Of a stretch of DNA of 64,000 bases, positions 30,897 to 39,930 are shown piece by piece (position 1 is the first letter of the stretch; every line of letters begins with the position of its first letter). This stretch comes from Oceanisphaera marina (GTDB lineage: Bacteria > Pseudomonadota > Gammaproteobacteria > Enterobacterales > Aeromonadaceae). The translations under genes and the position numbers were made by a program. The notes under the pieces were generated by a model, which ran no database searches, had not been told where the DNA came from, and saw nothing but the letters and a program-made list of their open reading frames with translations. Location of the stretch: assembly GCF_014643915.1 (NCBI RefSeq), contig NZ_BMKE01000017.1, positions 20,828 to 84,827 on the forward strand, written 5' to 3'.

Positions 30897-32567
30897 ATGA
30901 CTGACACCGCCGATAAGCTGCCGCTGGCCATGCTCTACGAACGAGCCGAGCGTCAGCCCGAAGATGTTTACTTACGCCAGCCAAAAGACGGGCATTGGCA
31001 TTCCTTTTCCTGGTCTCAGGTGCTGGATCAGGCTGCGCGCCTGGTGGCTGGCTTGTATGCCCTGGGGCTGGAGCCTGAAGACAAAGTGGCGTTGCTGTCC
31101 AAAAACTGCGCCGAATGGTTTATTTGTGATTTTGCGCTGCAAATGGGCGGTTTTATCAGCGTGCCCATTTATCCTACCGCGGGAGCAGACACGGTGCGTT
31201 ATGTGCTGGAGCACAGCGAAAGTCGGGCCATTATTACCGGCAAGCTGGACGATCCCGGCATTCAGGAAGCAGGTATTCCCGAGGGCATCATCCGCATTGC
31301 CATGCCGTATCCGTCGAGCCTCGACTGCCAGCATGATTGGAAAACACTGCTGGCGCACGAACCCATCACTCTACCGCCAGTGCCCAGCCCCAAGCAGTTG
31401 ATGACCATTGTGTATACCTCGGGCAGTACGGGCGCACCCAAAGGCGTGATGATCGACTTTGGTGCTTTTGCCGCCGCCGCGCAAGGGGTGGTGACCACCA
31501 CGGCGCTGGATAAGCATGATCGTGTGGTGTCTTATCTGCCGCTGTCACACATAACCGAACGGGTTTACGTGCTGGGCTCCAGCTTGTACAGCGGTATGCA
31601 GGTGGGGTTTGTGCAAAGCCTGGACACCTTTATTTCGGATGTCAGTCACACCTCGCCGACGGTGTTCATTTCTGTGCCCCGCTTATGGACCAACTTTCGC
31701 AGCGGAATTCTGAACAAACTCTCCCAGCCCAAGTTGGATATATTGCTGAAAATTCCGTTTGTTTCCGGGCTTGTCAAAAAGAAGATCCGTGCGGGTTTGG
31801 GGCTGAAAGACGCCCGCATTCTGGGGTGTGGCTCGGCACCTGTGTCCCCCTCGTTACTGCGCTGGTACGAACGGCTCGACATGCCGATCACCGAAGCCTG
31901 GGGCATGACCGAAAATCTGGCTTACTCTACTCTTAACTATCCCTATCGCTCCGACAAGGTGGGCACGGTGGGCAGGCGGGGAGTACATGTGGATATTCGC
32001 ATCAGTGAGCAGGGTGAAATTCTCTGTCGTTGCCCGGGCATGATGCGGGGTTATTACAAGCAGGAAGACGCCACGCAGCAGGTACTGCAAGATGGCTGGT
32101 TACACACCGGCGATCAGGGAAAACTGGACGGTGAAGGCTTTCTCAGTATTACCGGGCGCCTTAAAGATGCGTTTAAAACCGCCAAAGGCAAATATGTGCT
32201 GCCCGTGCCCATTGAAACCCGCCTGGCCGAAAATGCCCTCATAGAGCAAAGCTGTGTAATAGGTAGTGGCCTGGCACAGCCGCTGGCGCTGGTACAGCTG
32301 GCAGACGGCGTTGATCTGCACCACAAAGGAAAAATAGTCGAGCAGCTGGCTGCCACGTTCGAGCAGATTAACCAGCAGCTGGAGTCTCATCAGCGCCTGG
32401 CGGGTATGTTGGTGATGCAGGCCCCCTGGACCATTGAAAACGATTTGATGACGCCGACCCTGAAAATAAAGCGCCATCTGCTGGAAAAAAAATACGCAGA
32501 GCTTGATCAAGTCTGGCCAGAAGGTCGGGTGATTCTGTGGGAGGAAGAGCTGGACAAGGCACAGTGA
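30897..32567 (+). CDS. AMP-dependent long-chain acyl-CoA ligase-like protein
   Basis: 556 aa. ANL-superfamily enzyme that activates a carboxylic acid, most likely a fatty acid, as an acyl-adenylate and passes it to CoA. The P-loop-like motif is VYTSGSTGAPKGVM; EAWGMTEN and the hinge TGDQGKLDGEGFLSITGRLKD follow. The bacterial FadD membrane form is about this long; sequence is nearer the FAA1/FadD15-like group. The ATG at 30897 has AAGG at a good distance; the ATG six bases earlier abuts it. Single gene. Confidence 0.85.
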   Translation: MTDTADKLPLAMLYERAERQPEDVYLRQPKDGHWHSFSWSQVLDQAARLVAGLYALGLEPEDKVALLSKNCAEWFICDFALQMGGFISVPIYPTAGADTVRYVLEHSESRAIITGKLDDPGIQEAGIPEGIIRIAMPYPSSLDCQHDWKTLLAHEPITLPPVPSPKQLMTIVYTSGSTGAPKGVMIDFGAFAAAAQGVVTTTALDKHDRVVSYLPLSHITERVYVLGSSLYSGMQVGFVQSLDTFISDVSHTSPTVFISVPRLWTNFRSGILNKLSQPKLDILLKIPFVSGLVKKKIRAGLGLKDARILGCGSAPVSPSLLRWYERLDMPITEAWGMTENLAYSTLNYPYRSDKVGTVGRRGVHVDIRISEQGEILCRCPGMMRGYYKQEDATQQVLQDGWLHTGDQGKLDGEGFLSITGRLKDAFKTAKGKYVLPVPIETRLAENALIEQSCVIGSGLAQPLALVQLADGVDLHHKGKIVEQLAATFEQINQQLESHQRLAGMLVMQAPWTIENDLMTPTLKIKRHLLEKKYAELDQVWPEGRVILWEEELDKAQ

Positions 32568-32660
32568 AACACACTTTACGCCTTACGCTGTAAGACAAAC
32601 AGGTGTTGGTCTTGAACGTATGGCGTACGGCGCTGAACGTACCGCGATGTCTTAATATCT

Positions 32661-33335
32661 TCAAGGATTCAAATAACTACGCAGCAGCGTTACAAACTCG
32701 GGGGCGTCACGGTCGAGTGACGACTCGTGAATAAGCAAGTCGTAACCATACAGATCCCGTAAATGGGTCATGCGGTGGCCCAGCATGGCAGCCAACCCCT
32801 GATAGTCTTGCCCTTTGGACGAGCGATAATGGCTGTCTTCCACCAACCACTCTTGCAGCTCGTAGCGGCTGATGGCGCCGTGGCGCAACGCCATGGCCAA
32901 CAGCGGCCGTTGCTCGGTGAGCAGATGAACCACCATCCGCGGCGTCATAAGGGGCAACAATTCATCGTAGTCGCGGATTTTAATACCGATATAGGGCAGC
33001 TCCTCCAAATTAAGCCCACTGTGCAAGCGCGCCTGATCAATACGAATAATGTTGCTCCAGTGCAGACTCCAGCCGCCTATTTTGTGATGAAAATGCAGGT
33101 GCTCGGCACTCAGCGAAAAACTGTAACGAGGCTCACGCAGTTTGAGGGCGCCCAATATCGACATGATCATGCAGGCTAAAAACAAAAACACCAACACCAA
33201 CCGAGCTTGGCCGTCCAGCCAGTAGCCCACGGCCAGCACCACAGGCATCAGTATCAAACCTGCCACTGTCAGCGCTAAGCCGTTGTGACGCGACATGGGC
33301 TTTATGTGTTGAGTTTCTCGCACTGCGTCTCCCAT
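32661..33335 (-). CDS. DUF2982-like membrane protein
   Basis: 224 aa from the ATG at 33335. Two adjacent membrane segments (about LALTVAGLILMPVVLAVGYWL and ARLVLVFLFLACMIMSIL) are followed by a 150-aa cytoplasmic domain rich in His and Tyr (YSFSLSAEHLHFHH, RDLYGYDLLIHESSLDRDA). It looks like the DUF2982 family of Vibrio, Shewanella and Aeromonas; no function is known to me. An upstream in-frame extension would run through the nfsA coding region and is not credible. It is divergent from nfsA. Confidence 0.65.
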   Translation of the reverse strand: MGDAVRETQHIKPMSRHNGLALTVAGLILMPVVLAVGYWLDGQARLVLVFLFLACMIMSILGALKLREPRYSFSLSAEHLHFHHKIGGWSLHWSNIIRIDQARLHSGLNLEELPYIGIKIRDYDELLPLMTPRMVVHLLTEQRPLLAMALRHGAISRYELQEWLVEDSHYRSSKGQDYQGLAAMLGHRMTHLRDLYGYDLLIHESSLDRDAPEFVTLLRSYLNP

Positions 33336-33392
33336 TTGGCACTTAATTCCATTAAGGTAATAATACACATAGAGTGACAGCAAGAGGTAATC

Positions 33393-34130
33393 ATGTCCGC
33401 CGCTACATCCAGCACCATCACCGTAATGCGCCAGCACAGATCCATTCGCCAGTTTACCGAGCAAACCGTGAGTGACGAGCAGCGCAACGCCATTATGGCG
33501 TCTGCCCAGGCGGCCTCCAGTTCGAGTTTTCTGCAGGCGTCTGCCGTTATTCGCATCAGTGACCCCAACCTCAGAGAGCGGGTGATGGCCCTGTGCGGCA
33601 ACCAGGCGTATGTGGGCAGCGCCGCCGAATTCTGGGTATTTTGCGCCGACTTTCATCGCCATCTGCAGTGGGTGCCAGAGGCCAAAACCGGCTTTGCCGA
33701 GCAGTTGCTGATTGGTGCCATCGACACCGCGCTAATGGGACAGAATGCGTTAACCGCCGCCGAGTCGTTGGGACTGGGAGGGGTGTTTATTGGTGCGGTG
33801 CGTAACCAGCCTCATGAATTATGTGACCTGTTGCGGCTGCCGAAGGGCGTGATTCCCCTGTTTGGGCTGTGTCTGGGGTATCCGGCACAAGACCCTGAAC
33901 CCAAGCCACGGTTACCGTCGAGCCTGATGTTTTGTGAAAATCACTATCCGAGCGAGTTTGATGCCCGGCAGATGCAAGACTATGACCAACAGGTGCAGCA
34001 CTATTACCGCACTCGCACCGGTGGCAACAAGGAAATGAGCTGGACGGGGCAAATAGGCGATACCCTGGCCAAAGAAGCACGACCCTTTATGCTGGATTTT
34101 TTACGCCAGCAAGGTTTTTGCGTTCGTTAA
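33393..34130 (+). CDS. nfsA: Oxygen-insensitive NADPH nitroreductase NfsA
   Basis: 245 aa, aligned along its whole length with E. coli NfsA (240 aa). FMN enzyme that reduces nitro compounds, quinones and chromate using NADPH. Family motifs: RHSIRQFTEQTVSDEQR, SSSSFLQASAVIRI, AEFWVFCADFHRHLQ, ESLGLGGVFIGAVRN and FGLCLGYPA. Confidence 0.93.
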   Translation: MSAATSSTITVMRQHRSIRQFTEQTVSDEQRNAIMASAQAASSSSFLQASAVIRISDPNLRERVMALCGNQAYVGSAAEFWVFCADFHRHLQWVPEAKTGFAEQLLIGAIDTALMGQNALTAAESLGLGGVFIGAVRNQPHELCDLLRLPKGVIPLFGLCLGYPAQDPEPKPRLPSSLMFCENHYPSEFDARQMQDYDQQVQHYYRTRTGGNKEMSWTGQIGDTLAKEARPFMLDFLRQQGFCVR

Positions 34131-34163
34131 TACTGGGCTTATATCGTCATAAGGCGATGTACT

Positions 34164-34622
34164 TCAAACTTCTGGTTTTTTTGCGTCGTGATGTTCGGAG
34201 AGTTTGATCACCAGCAAATCGCAGCCATTAATATCGAGAAAGCCGGTAGAGTTGGAAAAAAAGTGCCCAAGGAAAGGGCGCTCAAGCTGACGACCACAAA
34301 TCAGCAAATCGGCCTGATGCTCTTTTACCGCCTGTTGCACCGCCTGATGAATATCGCCATTGGGGAGCGAAATCGTATTGGCATTGTGCTGTTCGCACTT
34401 TAGCATTTGCACGATTTCGTGGCCGTTTTCCAGCCGCAGTTTATTTTTCAGCTGGCGCAAGTCCATATTAAGGCTGCCGGTGTACACCCCTCCCAGCTCA
34501 GGTGATACATGAATGATATGCAGCCGGGCCTGATGGCATTCCGCCAATTCTACTGCTCGTTTCAATAATGGCTTTTCGCGGTGATTCAGCTCCAGAGCCA
34601 CCAGAATATTTCGATAAGGCAT
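34164..34622 (-). CDS. Universal stress protein, UspA family
   Basis: 152 aa. A single Usp domain starting MPYRNILVALELNHREKPLL. The C-terminal region (LICGRQLERPFLGHFFSNS then DLLVIKL) lacks the GxxG-9x-GS/T ATP loop, so it is more like the non-ATP-binding UspA class. Start at 34622 follows AGGAGG-like CCAAGGAGGTC. The next 290 bp upstream hold no gene I can support. Confidence 0.88.
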   Translation of the reverse strand: MPYRNILVALELNHREKPLLKRAVELAECHQARLHIIHVSPELGGVYTGSLNMDLRQLKNKLRLENGHEIVQMLKCEQHNANTISLPNGDIHQAVQQAVKEHQADLLICGRQLERPFLGHFFSNSTGFLDINGCDLLVIKLSEHHDAKKPEV

Positions 34623-34910
34623 TCTGACCTCCTTGGCATCGGTGATTATCATGCCACCAGTACAACCAGGTTGTTGCTGTCTGAGCCACTATTAGCCCTG
34701 TGTCTTTTAAAAGCAAGCGCAGGGGAGCGCTCAAACTCAAGCATAGCGATATTGTTGTTAACGAGACGGAACCTGTATATGCCGGAATCTGACGGATACA
34801 GGCGAATACTCTGACCTTATTCGTCCATTCCTTTGCCGGGCATATCCTGCGTTCGACGCTGCCAAGCCGATAAAAGTTGTGTTAATCTTGCGCAATCAGG
34901 AGGGTTTTAT

Positions 34911-35111
34911 ATGTTCCTTATCTTAACTTTAGCGGCTCCGGTGTTTGGCAGCATGTTTTATATTGGTGCGTTGCACAGTGCCTTGCCACCACGGCGTTGG
35001 GCCTTGCTGGGCTGTCTGTTTGGGCCGGCGGTATTGCCACTGTTCATGGCCAAACGACGCTGGTCATTGTTGCGTGCCCGAGGGCTTGATTATAGCTTGC
35101 TGCGCGCCTGA
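34911..35111 (+). CDS. Small membrane protein, unknown
   Basis: 66 aa with two hydrophobic segments (about 1-20 and 33-50) and a basic tail (KRRWSLLRARGLDY). A strong AGGAGG site eight bases before the ATG supports translation. I do not recognise the family. A second small membrane gene follows 37 bp downstream, so the pair may act together. Confidence 0.6.
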   Translation: MFLILTLAAPVFGSMFYIGALHSALPPRRWALLGCLFGPAVLPLFMAKRRWSLLRARGLDYSLLRA

Positions 35112-35148
35112 ACTGTGCTTTTCGTCACCGTAATTCTACAAGGCATTC

Positions 35149-35283
35149 ATGAGTATATTAGAAACGTTACTGCAACAGGTGTGGGACTATTCCGCCATGC
35201 CGCTGTTGTTTTTGCTGGGTTTTATTGGCCTGTCGGCCGGAGCCTGTCTGTTCTTGATATGGCTTGATAAACGCCGGCGCTGA
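35149..35283 (+). CDS. Small single-pass membrane protein, unknown
   Basis: 44 aa: short amphipathic start (MSILETLLQQVWDYSAM), one membrane helix (PLLFLLGFIGLSAGACLFLIW), then LDKRRR, giving an N-out/C-in topology by the positive-inside rule. Start has AAGG upstream. It is too short to be recognised by family; coding is supported by its structure and its place just after another small membrane gene. A terminator follows at 35416. Confidence 0.5.
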   Translation: MSILETLLQQVWDYSAMPLLFLLGFIGLSAGACLFLIWLDKRRR

Positions 35284-35759
35284 ACCGGTTTTTATTGATC
35301 CAGGTCATCTTTTTACATGGCAGCAAGCGTATGCTGATGCAGTGTTAGGGGCAGTCACCACTAACGTTTACGTCATCCATCACCTGTCTTGTTTCATGCA
35401 GCTAATGTGAGTTTTACTGGCCAATGGCCAGTTTTTTTTGTCTTTATTCCGGTTCTGCCTTGTCGTTGTCATCTGGCTGTCATTCGCCGTCTATAGGCTT
35501 TTACGCGATCTTCTTCCCCTGATATGGTTAAACCGGACTAAGATCTATAAGTGAGCATGAGACTCACTTTTGTTACCTGATTTATGTTATAGGTAAGTTA
35601 ATGGAGAGAAAGCAGGTCTTGATAGTAGAGGCCGGTGGCCGGCATAAAATGAATAAAGAACGATGGCTAAAGAGTGAGCTAGATCCTTGAGCACAACCAG
35701 ATGCAGGGGTATGATGCCCGCCGATGAAAAAGGCGGGTTCGCCTGACAGTGAGGTGGAG
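35284..35759. other. 476-bp gap before sixA
   Basis: No gene is supported here. It holds the hairpin terminator at 35416-35439 and, close to sixA, a short GC inverted repeat (GCCCGCC/GGCGGG near 35716-35737) that could be a leader hairpin. Nothing else clear. Confidence 0.5.
35416..35439 (+). terminator. Terminator after the small membrane genes
   Basis: ACTGGC-CAATG-GCCAGT followed by eight T. Confidence 0.8.
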
Positions 35760-36272
35760 ATGAATATCTTTATCATGCGCCATGGGCAAGCAGCCGCACA
35801 GGCATCTACCGATGCATTGCGGCCGCTCACCGAGCAGGGAAGGGATGAAGTCTGCTTGATGGCGCAATGGTTAGCACCGCAGGTGCCAAAGTTCGATCGT
35901 GTGCTAGTGAGTCCTTATCTGCGTACCAGCCAGACCTGGCAGCAGTTATCAAAATATGTTTCTGCCAGCCAGGTAGAAACCTGCGACGAGCTGACTCCCG
36001 ATGCCGATGCCGATATAGCGGCCAGTTTGTTGCTGGCGTACGGCGACTTGCATCCCGAGGGCAACCTGTTGGTGGTCAGTCATATGCCGATAGTGGGCTT
36101 TTTGGTAGAAAGCCTGTGCCCGGCAACCATGGCACCCATTTTTGTTACGTCCGGCATTGCCAAAGTGTCTTTCGGCACCGGACAGGGTGCGGTATTCGAC
36201 TGGCTGGAGGGGCCGCATAATATTCAGCCCCATTACCAGCACCGTTTTCAGGCCCTGAGATCCCTGGGTTAG
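35760..36272 (+). CDS. sixA: Phosphohistidine phosphatase SixA
   Basis: 170 aa. It removes phosphate from phosphohistidine on HPt-type domains and the nitrogen PTS. The RHG motif (FIMRHGQAAAQ) is at the N-terminus, with SPYLRTSQT and the second catalytic His in LLVVSHMPIVG. Start has GAGGTGG six bases upstream; an in-frame ATG at 35724 lies in the leader. An HPt-containing kinase is encoded about 6 kb upstream, but no direct link is shown. Confidence 0.93.
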   Translation: MNIFIMRHGQAAAQASTDALRPLTEQGRDEVCLMAQWLAPQVPKFDRVLVSPYLRTSQTWQQLSKYVSASQVETCDELTPDADADIAASLLLAYGDLHPEGNLLVVSHMPIVGFLVESLCPATMAPIFVTSGIAKVSFGTGQGAVFDWLEGPHNIQPHYQHRFQALRSLG

Positions 36273-36311
36273 TTTTCATTTTAAAGACAACATTACAAGC
36301 AGAGGTGCGAG

Positions 36312-36524
36312 ATGCGTATATTCCACAAATATCAGCCTTTGTTGATCGCCAAGCATGTAAAGGGATTTTTCAGCGGTCGCCTTTATATTCATGGCCGGGG
36401 TGCGTTCAGCTATACCATGGGCTTGCTGGTCATGCCCGAAAATGCCAAGGCACGGCACAAAGAAACCGTGCTGGAAATCAACCGCTTGATTGCACAGATG
36501 CAAATACCGAGCGCAACGGCTTAA
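36312..36524 (+). CDS. Small hypothetical protein between sixA and smrB
   Basis: 70 aa, basic, with GAGGTG before its ATG and 39 bp after sixA, so probably co-transcribed. It has a compact beta-type middle (SGRLYIHGRGAFSYTMGLLVMP) and a helical end (HKETVLEINRLIAQM). Not recognised; no function proposed. Confidence 0.6.
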   Translation: MRIFHKYQPLLIAKHVKGFFSGRLYIHGRGAFSYTMGLLVMPENAKARHKETVLEINRLIAQMQIPSATA

Positions 36525-36577
36525 ACAGAGCCATAAGCCTTAAGCCGGAAGTAAAAAATTCAGCGTCGTTTTTCTGC

Positions 36578-36602
36578 TGTCATACCGGGCTTGCCCCGGT
36601 AT
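36578..36602. repeat. REP-like hairpin
   Basis: GTCATACCGGG-CTTG-CCCCGGTATC forms a stem in the sixA/smrB gap. Sequences of the type GTCATnCCnG...CnGGnATC are common dispersed bacterial repeats, and the flanking CTGGATCTC fits that family. Confidence 0.5.
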
Positions 36603-36679
36603 CTTGCTGACTGCTACACCAGACTGGATCTCGAAATATATCGGTATAACGACAGACATACACCAAGCTCGGTATTTCG

Positions 36680-37204
36680 TTATATCTCTAATCTCAGTAA
36701 CACCAGCAGTGCAGCGTCGCCGCCCCATGAGCGGGTAGCCTGATGAAAGGCCAGTACCTGAGGGTGTTGCACCAGCCACATTGGTAGCTTCTTCTTTAAC
36801 ACATGTTTGCCATGCCCATGCATGATGGACACGCATTGCACGTTTTGGCGTTTGGCTGCCAGTAATAACGCCGATAACTCGTCTTTGGCCTGCTCTTGAG
36901 TCAGGCCGTGCAAGTCCAGAAAAAACTCCGGCACATAATCGCCACGACGCAGTTTCTTCAATTCATAGGCCGAGGTGTCGGGGTCGCGATAGCGCGTGGG
37001 CCCTTCCTGATCCAGATAAGGCTCATAAACATCAGAAAAAGGGTGCGCTTCGGCCCTGTCTTTGCGTACCATTTGCCGCTGGGCTTTCACCTTGACCGGC
37101 GCCCGATGCGGACTTATGGTATCCTGCTTTATTTTGCGGACACCCTGCACCGCTGCTTTAAAGAGCGCATTATCATCATCTTCTGAGAAAGAGGTGGGGG
37201 TCAT
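36680..37204 (-). CDS. smrB: Ribosome rescue factor / endonuclease SmrB
   Basis: 174 aa. It cleaves mRNA between collided ribosomes. The Smr domain fills the C-terminal half with its DLHG motif (FFLDLHGLTQEQAKDEL) and MHGHGKHVLKKKLP loop; the N-terminal helix is the ribosome-contact part. Divergent from prmB, as in E. coli and relatives. Confidence 0.95.
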   Translation of the reverse strand: MTPTSFSEDDDNALFKAAVQGVRKIKQDTISPHRAPVKVKAQRQMVRKDRAEAHPFSDVYEPYLDQEGPTRYRDPDTSAYELKKLRRGDYVPEFFLDLHGLTQEQAKDELSALLLAAKRQNVQCVSIMHGHGKHVLKKKLPMWLVQHPQVLAFHQATRSWGGDAALLVLLRLEI

Positions 37205-37265
37205 GAGTGTATTTCCGTAATATCCGATTATTAAAAAATAGCCATCTTAACGAGGCGGAGGGGTT

Positions 37266-38186
37266 TTGGACACGCTTTTTAATGAAGAAGCACTCATAGA
37301 GCTGCATACAATAGGCGATTGGTTACGGTTTTCCGTTAGCCACTTTCAACAGGCCGGCTTGTTTTACGGCCACGGTACCGACAACGCCTGGGACGAAGCA
37401 GTGCAGCTGATACTGCCCTTGCTGCACCTGCCCCAAGGCTGTCCGCCACAAATACAAAATGCCCGATTACTCACCAGCGAGCGTCAATTGCTGCTGGATG
37501 CGTTAAAAATGCGGGTAGAGCAGCGCATCCCCACGCCTTATATCACCCATACCGCCTGGTTTGCCGGTTACGAGTTTTATGTGGACGAACGGGTATTGAT
37601 CCCGCGTTCGCCCATTGCCGAGCTGATTGACGGCCGCTTTGCCCCCTGGCTGGCGCTCGAGCCCAGGCGCATCATGGACATGTGTACCGGCTCTGCCTGT
37701 ATTGCCATTGCCCTGGCACACAGTTTTCCCGAGGCGGAAGTGGACGCGCTGGATATTTCGCGCGAAGCGCTGGATGTTGCCGAAATCAATATCCAGAATC
37801 ACGGTCTTGAGCAACAGGTTACGCCCATTGAGTCTGACTTGTTCTCGGCGCTGCCGGTAGGTGATAAATACGATCTCATCGTGGTCAATCCACCCTATGT
37901 GGACGCCGAAGACATGAGCGACCTGCCGGAAGAGTTTCAGCACGAGCCCGAGCTGGCGCTGGCATCCGGTGACGATGGCCTCGACTTTACCCGCCGTTTG
38001 CTGGCTCAGGCCTGCGACTTTTTGTCTGAAGACGGCATTCTGGTCGTTGAAGTCGGCAATAGCCAGGTGCACATGGAAGAAGCCTATCCCGAGCTGCCGC
38101 TGATCTGGGTTGAGTTTGAGCATGGCGGCCATGGCGTGTTTGTGATCAGCCAGCGCGATCTTGCTCCGTTTCGGGACCAGTTTTAA
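37266..38186 (+). CDS. prmB: 50S ribosomal protein L3 glutamine methyltransferase
   Basis: 306 aa. It N5-methylates a Gln of ribosomal protein L3 using SAM. The catalytic NPPY motif is VVNPPYVDAEDMSDLP and the SAM loop MDMCTGSACIAIALA; PRSPIAELI is the PrmB-specific lead. Start codon is TTG at 37266 preceded by GAGGCGGAGG, giving the same N-terminus as E. coli. aroC follows after 22 bp, the usual order. Confidence 0.96.
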   Translation: MDTLFNEEALIELHTIGDWLRFSVSHFQQAGLFYGHGTDNAWDEAVQLILPLLHLPQGCPPQIQNARLLTSERQLLLDALKMRVEQRIPTPYITHTAWFAGYEFYVDERVLIPRSPIAELIDGRFAPWLALEPRRIMDMCTGSACIAIALAHSFPEAEVDALDISREALDVAEINIQNHGLEQQVTPIESDLFSALPVGDKYDLIVVNPPYVDAEDMSDLPEEFQHEPELALASGDDGLDFTRRLLAQACDFLSEDGILVVEVGNSQVHMEEAYPELPLIWVEFEHGGHGVFVISQRDLAPFRDQF

Positions 38187-38208
38187 TCTTTAATAAAGGA
38201 AATCAGTC

Positions 38209-39294
38209 ATGGCAGGGAACAGTATTGGCACCCTTTTTCGTGTTTCAACCTTTGGTGAAAGCCACGGCATCGCCTTGGGCGCCGTGGTGGACGGTGTACC
38301 GCCGGGCATCGAGCTGTGTGAGGCCGACTTGCAGCAAGATCTTGACCGCCGCAAGCCAGGTACCTCGCGTTTTACCACCCAAAGACGCGAAGCAGATCAG
38401 GTTAAAATCTTAAGTGGCGTATTTGAAGGCAAAACCACGGGCACCTCTATTGGCTTGTTGATTGAAAACACCGATCAGCGTTCCAAGGATTATTCCGATA
38501 TCAAAGACTTGTTTCGCCCGGGCCATGCGGATTACACCTACCACCAAAAATACGGCATTCGCGATTATCGTGGCGGCGGCCGTTCGTCGGCGCGCGAAAC
38601 CGCAATGCGGGTGGCGGCCGGGGCCATCGCCAAAAAGGTACTGGCCAAATACGGGGTCTCTATTTTTGCCCATTTAACCCAGCTGGGCCCCATCAAGGCC
38701 GAGGTATTCGATAAAAGCGTGATTGAAACCAATCCGTTCTTTTTTGCCGATGCCAACAAGCTGGAAGCGCTCGATCAATATATGCGCGACCTGAAAAAAG
38801 AAGGCAACTCCATTGGTGCCAAAATCCAGGTGGTGGCGCAGGGCGTACCGGTAGGATTGGGTGAGCCGGTATTCGACCGTCTGGATGCCGACATTGCCCA
38901 TGCACTGATGAGCATCAATGCGGTAAAAGGCGTGGAAATTGGCGACGGTTTTGCCGTGGTCGAGCAAAAAGGCTCCGAGCACCGTGACGAGCTCAAGCCC
39001 GACGGCTTTGCCAGCAATCATGCCGGTGGTATTTTAGGCGGTATTTCCAGCGGCCAGGACATAGTGGCCAGCATAGCGCTGAAACCCACCTCCAGCATCA
39101 TGGTGCCGGGCAATACCATAGACACCACAGGCGATGCCGCCGAACTGGTGACGCGTGGTCGCCACGATCCTTGCGTGGGTATTCGTGCGGTGCCCATTGC
39201 CGAGGCCATGTTGGCGATTGTGCTGCTGGATCACTTGCTGCTTAACCGTGGCCAGAATGCCGAAGTGCATACCGGGACACCCAAATTGGTGTAA
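38209..39294 (+). CDS. aroC: Chorismate synthase
   Basis: 361 aa, the family's usual length. It makes chorismate from EPSP with reduced FMN, the last shared step of aromatic biosynthesis. Signatures: [43 protein letters not shown] and [17 protein letters not shown]. Confidence 0.98.
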   Translation: MAGNSIGTLFRVSTFGESHGIALGAVVDGVPPGIELCEADLQQDLDRRKPGTSRFTTQRREADQVKILSGVFEGKTTGTSIGLLIENTDQRSKDYSDIKDLFRPGHADYTYHQKYGIRDYRGGGRSSARETAMRVAAGAIAKKVLAKYGVSIFAHLTQLGPIKAEVFDKSVIETNPFFFADANKLEALDQYMRDLKKEGNSIGAKIQVVAQGVPVGLGEPVFDRLDADIAHALMSINAVKGVEIGDGFAVVEQKGSEHRDELKPDGFASNHAGGILGGISSGQDIVASIALKPTSSIMVPGNTIDTTGDAAELVTRGRHDPCVGIRAVPIAEAMLAIVLLDHLLLNRGQNAEVHTGTPKLV

Positions 39295-39341
39295 CAGTTG
39301 CAGGTATGACCTTTGCTTGCTTCTGGTAGCAAGGTAGAATG

Positions 39342-39369
39342 ACGGCCCTATATTGAGGGCCGTTTTTTT
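39342..39369 (+). terminator. Terminator hairpin directly before the epmC start codon
   Basis: ACGGCCCT-ATATTG-AGGGCCGT then TTTTTTT; the ATG of epmC begins at the last base of the T run. It ends the prmB-aroC message. Confidence 0.88.
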
Positions 39370-39897
39370 ATGTCGTTTTGCTACTCCGATCTCATTTCCC
39401 TGTTTAACCAATGCTTTGCTGCCAGCTACAATACGCGCCTTGAGCGGGGCGATGACGAGCCGATTTATTATCCGGCAGACGGCCATATCGATCATCACCG
39501 TATTGTGTTTGCCCACGGCTTTTTTGCCAGCGCCCTGCACGAAGTGGCACACTGGCTGTTGGCCGGCGACGCGCGGCGGCTGCAAGTGGATTATGGTTAC
39601 TGGTATTGCCCGGATGGCCGCGATGGTGAACAACAGCGCCAGTTTGAAGCGGTAGAAATCAAGCCGCAAGCCATAGAATGGGCGCTGTCGTTATGTTGCG
39701 GTTTTCACTTCAACGTGAGCTGCGACAATTTAAACGGCAGTGTCGAGCCAGATCGTCACGCCTTTAAAGCGCAAGTGCGCGAACAGGCGCTGCGCTACCT
39801 TGAACAGGGCTTTCCACCCCGTGCACAGACGCTTATGCAAGCGCTGCAACGTCACTACGGCCAGCCAGATCTTACGGCAGAACATTTTATTCTGTAG
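39370..39897 (+). CDS. epmC: Elongation factor P hydroxylase
   Basis: 175 aa, aligned throughout with E. coli EpmC (YfcM). It hydroxylates the beta-lysylated lysine of EF-P. The metal-binding HEVAHW motif and DYGYWYCPDGRD and EVKPQAIEWAL blocks are conserved. The ATG sits against the T run of a terminator with no ribosome-binding site, yet the protein aligns from this residue, so either the start is leaderless/read-through or true initiation is unusual. COG3199 and yfcL genes follow. Confidence 0.93.
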   Translation: MSFCYSDLISLFNQCFAASYNTRLERGDDEPIYYPADGHIDHHRIVFAHGFFASALHEVAHWLLAGDARRLQVDYGYWYCPDGRDGEQQRQFEAVEIKPQAIEWALSLCCGFHFNVSCDNLNGSVEPDRHAFKAQVREQALRYLEQGFPPRAQTLMQALQRHYGQPDLTAEHFIL

Positions 39898-39930
39898 CCT
39901 ATAAAGCTTACCGCTGCCCGGAGGGCTTAT

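Noticed and set aside
33340-33662. Long N-terminal extension of the DUF2982-like gene
   Set aside because: It would be read antisense through the start of nfsA and has no hydrophobic or conserved features; the ATG at 33335 is enough.
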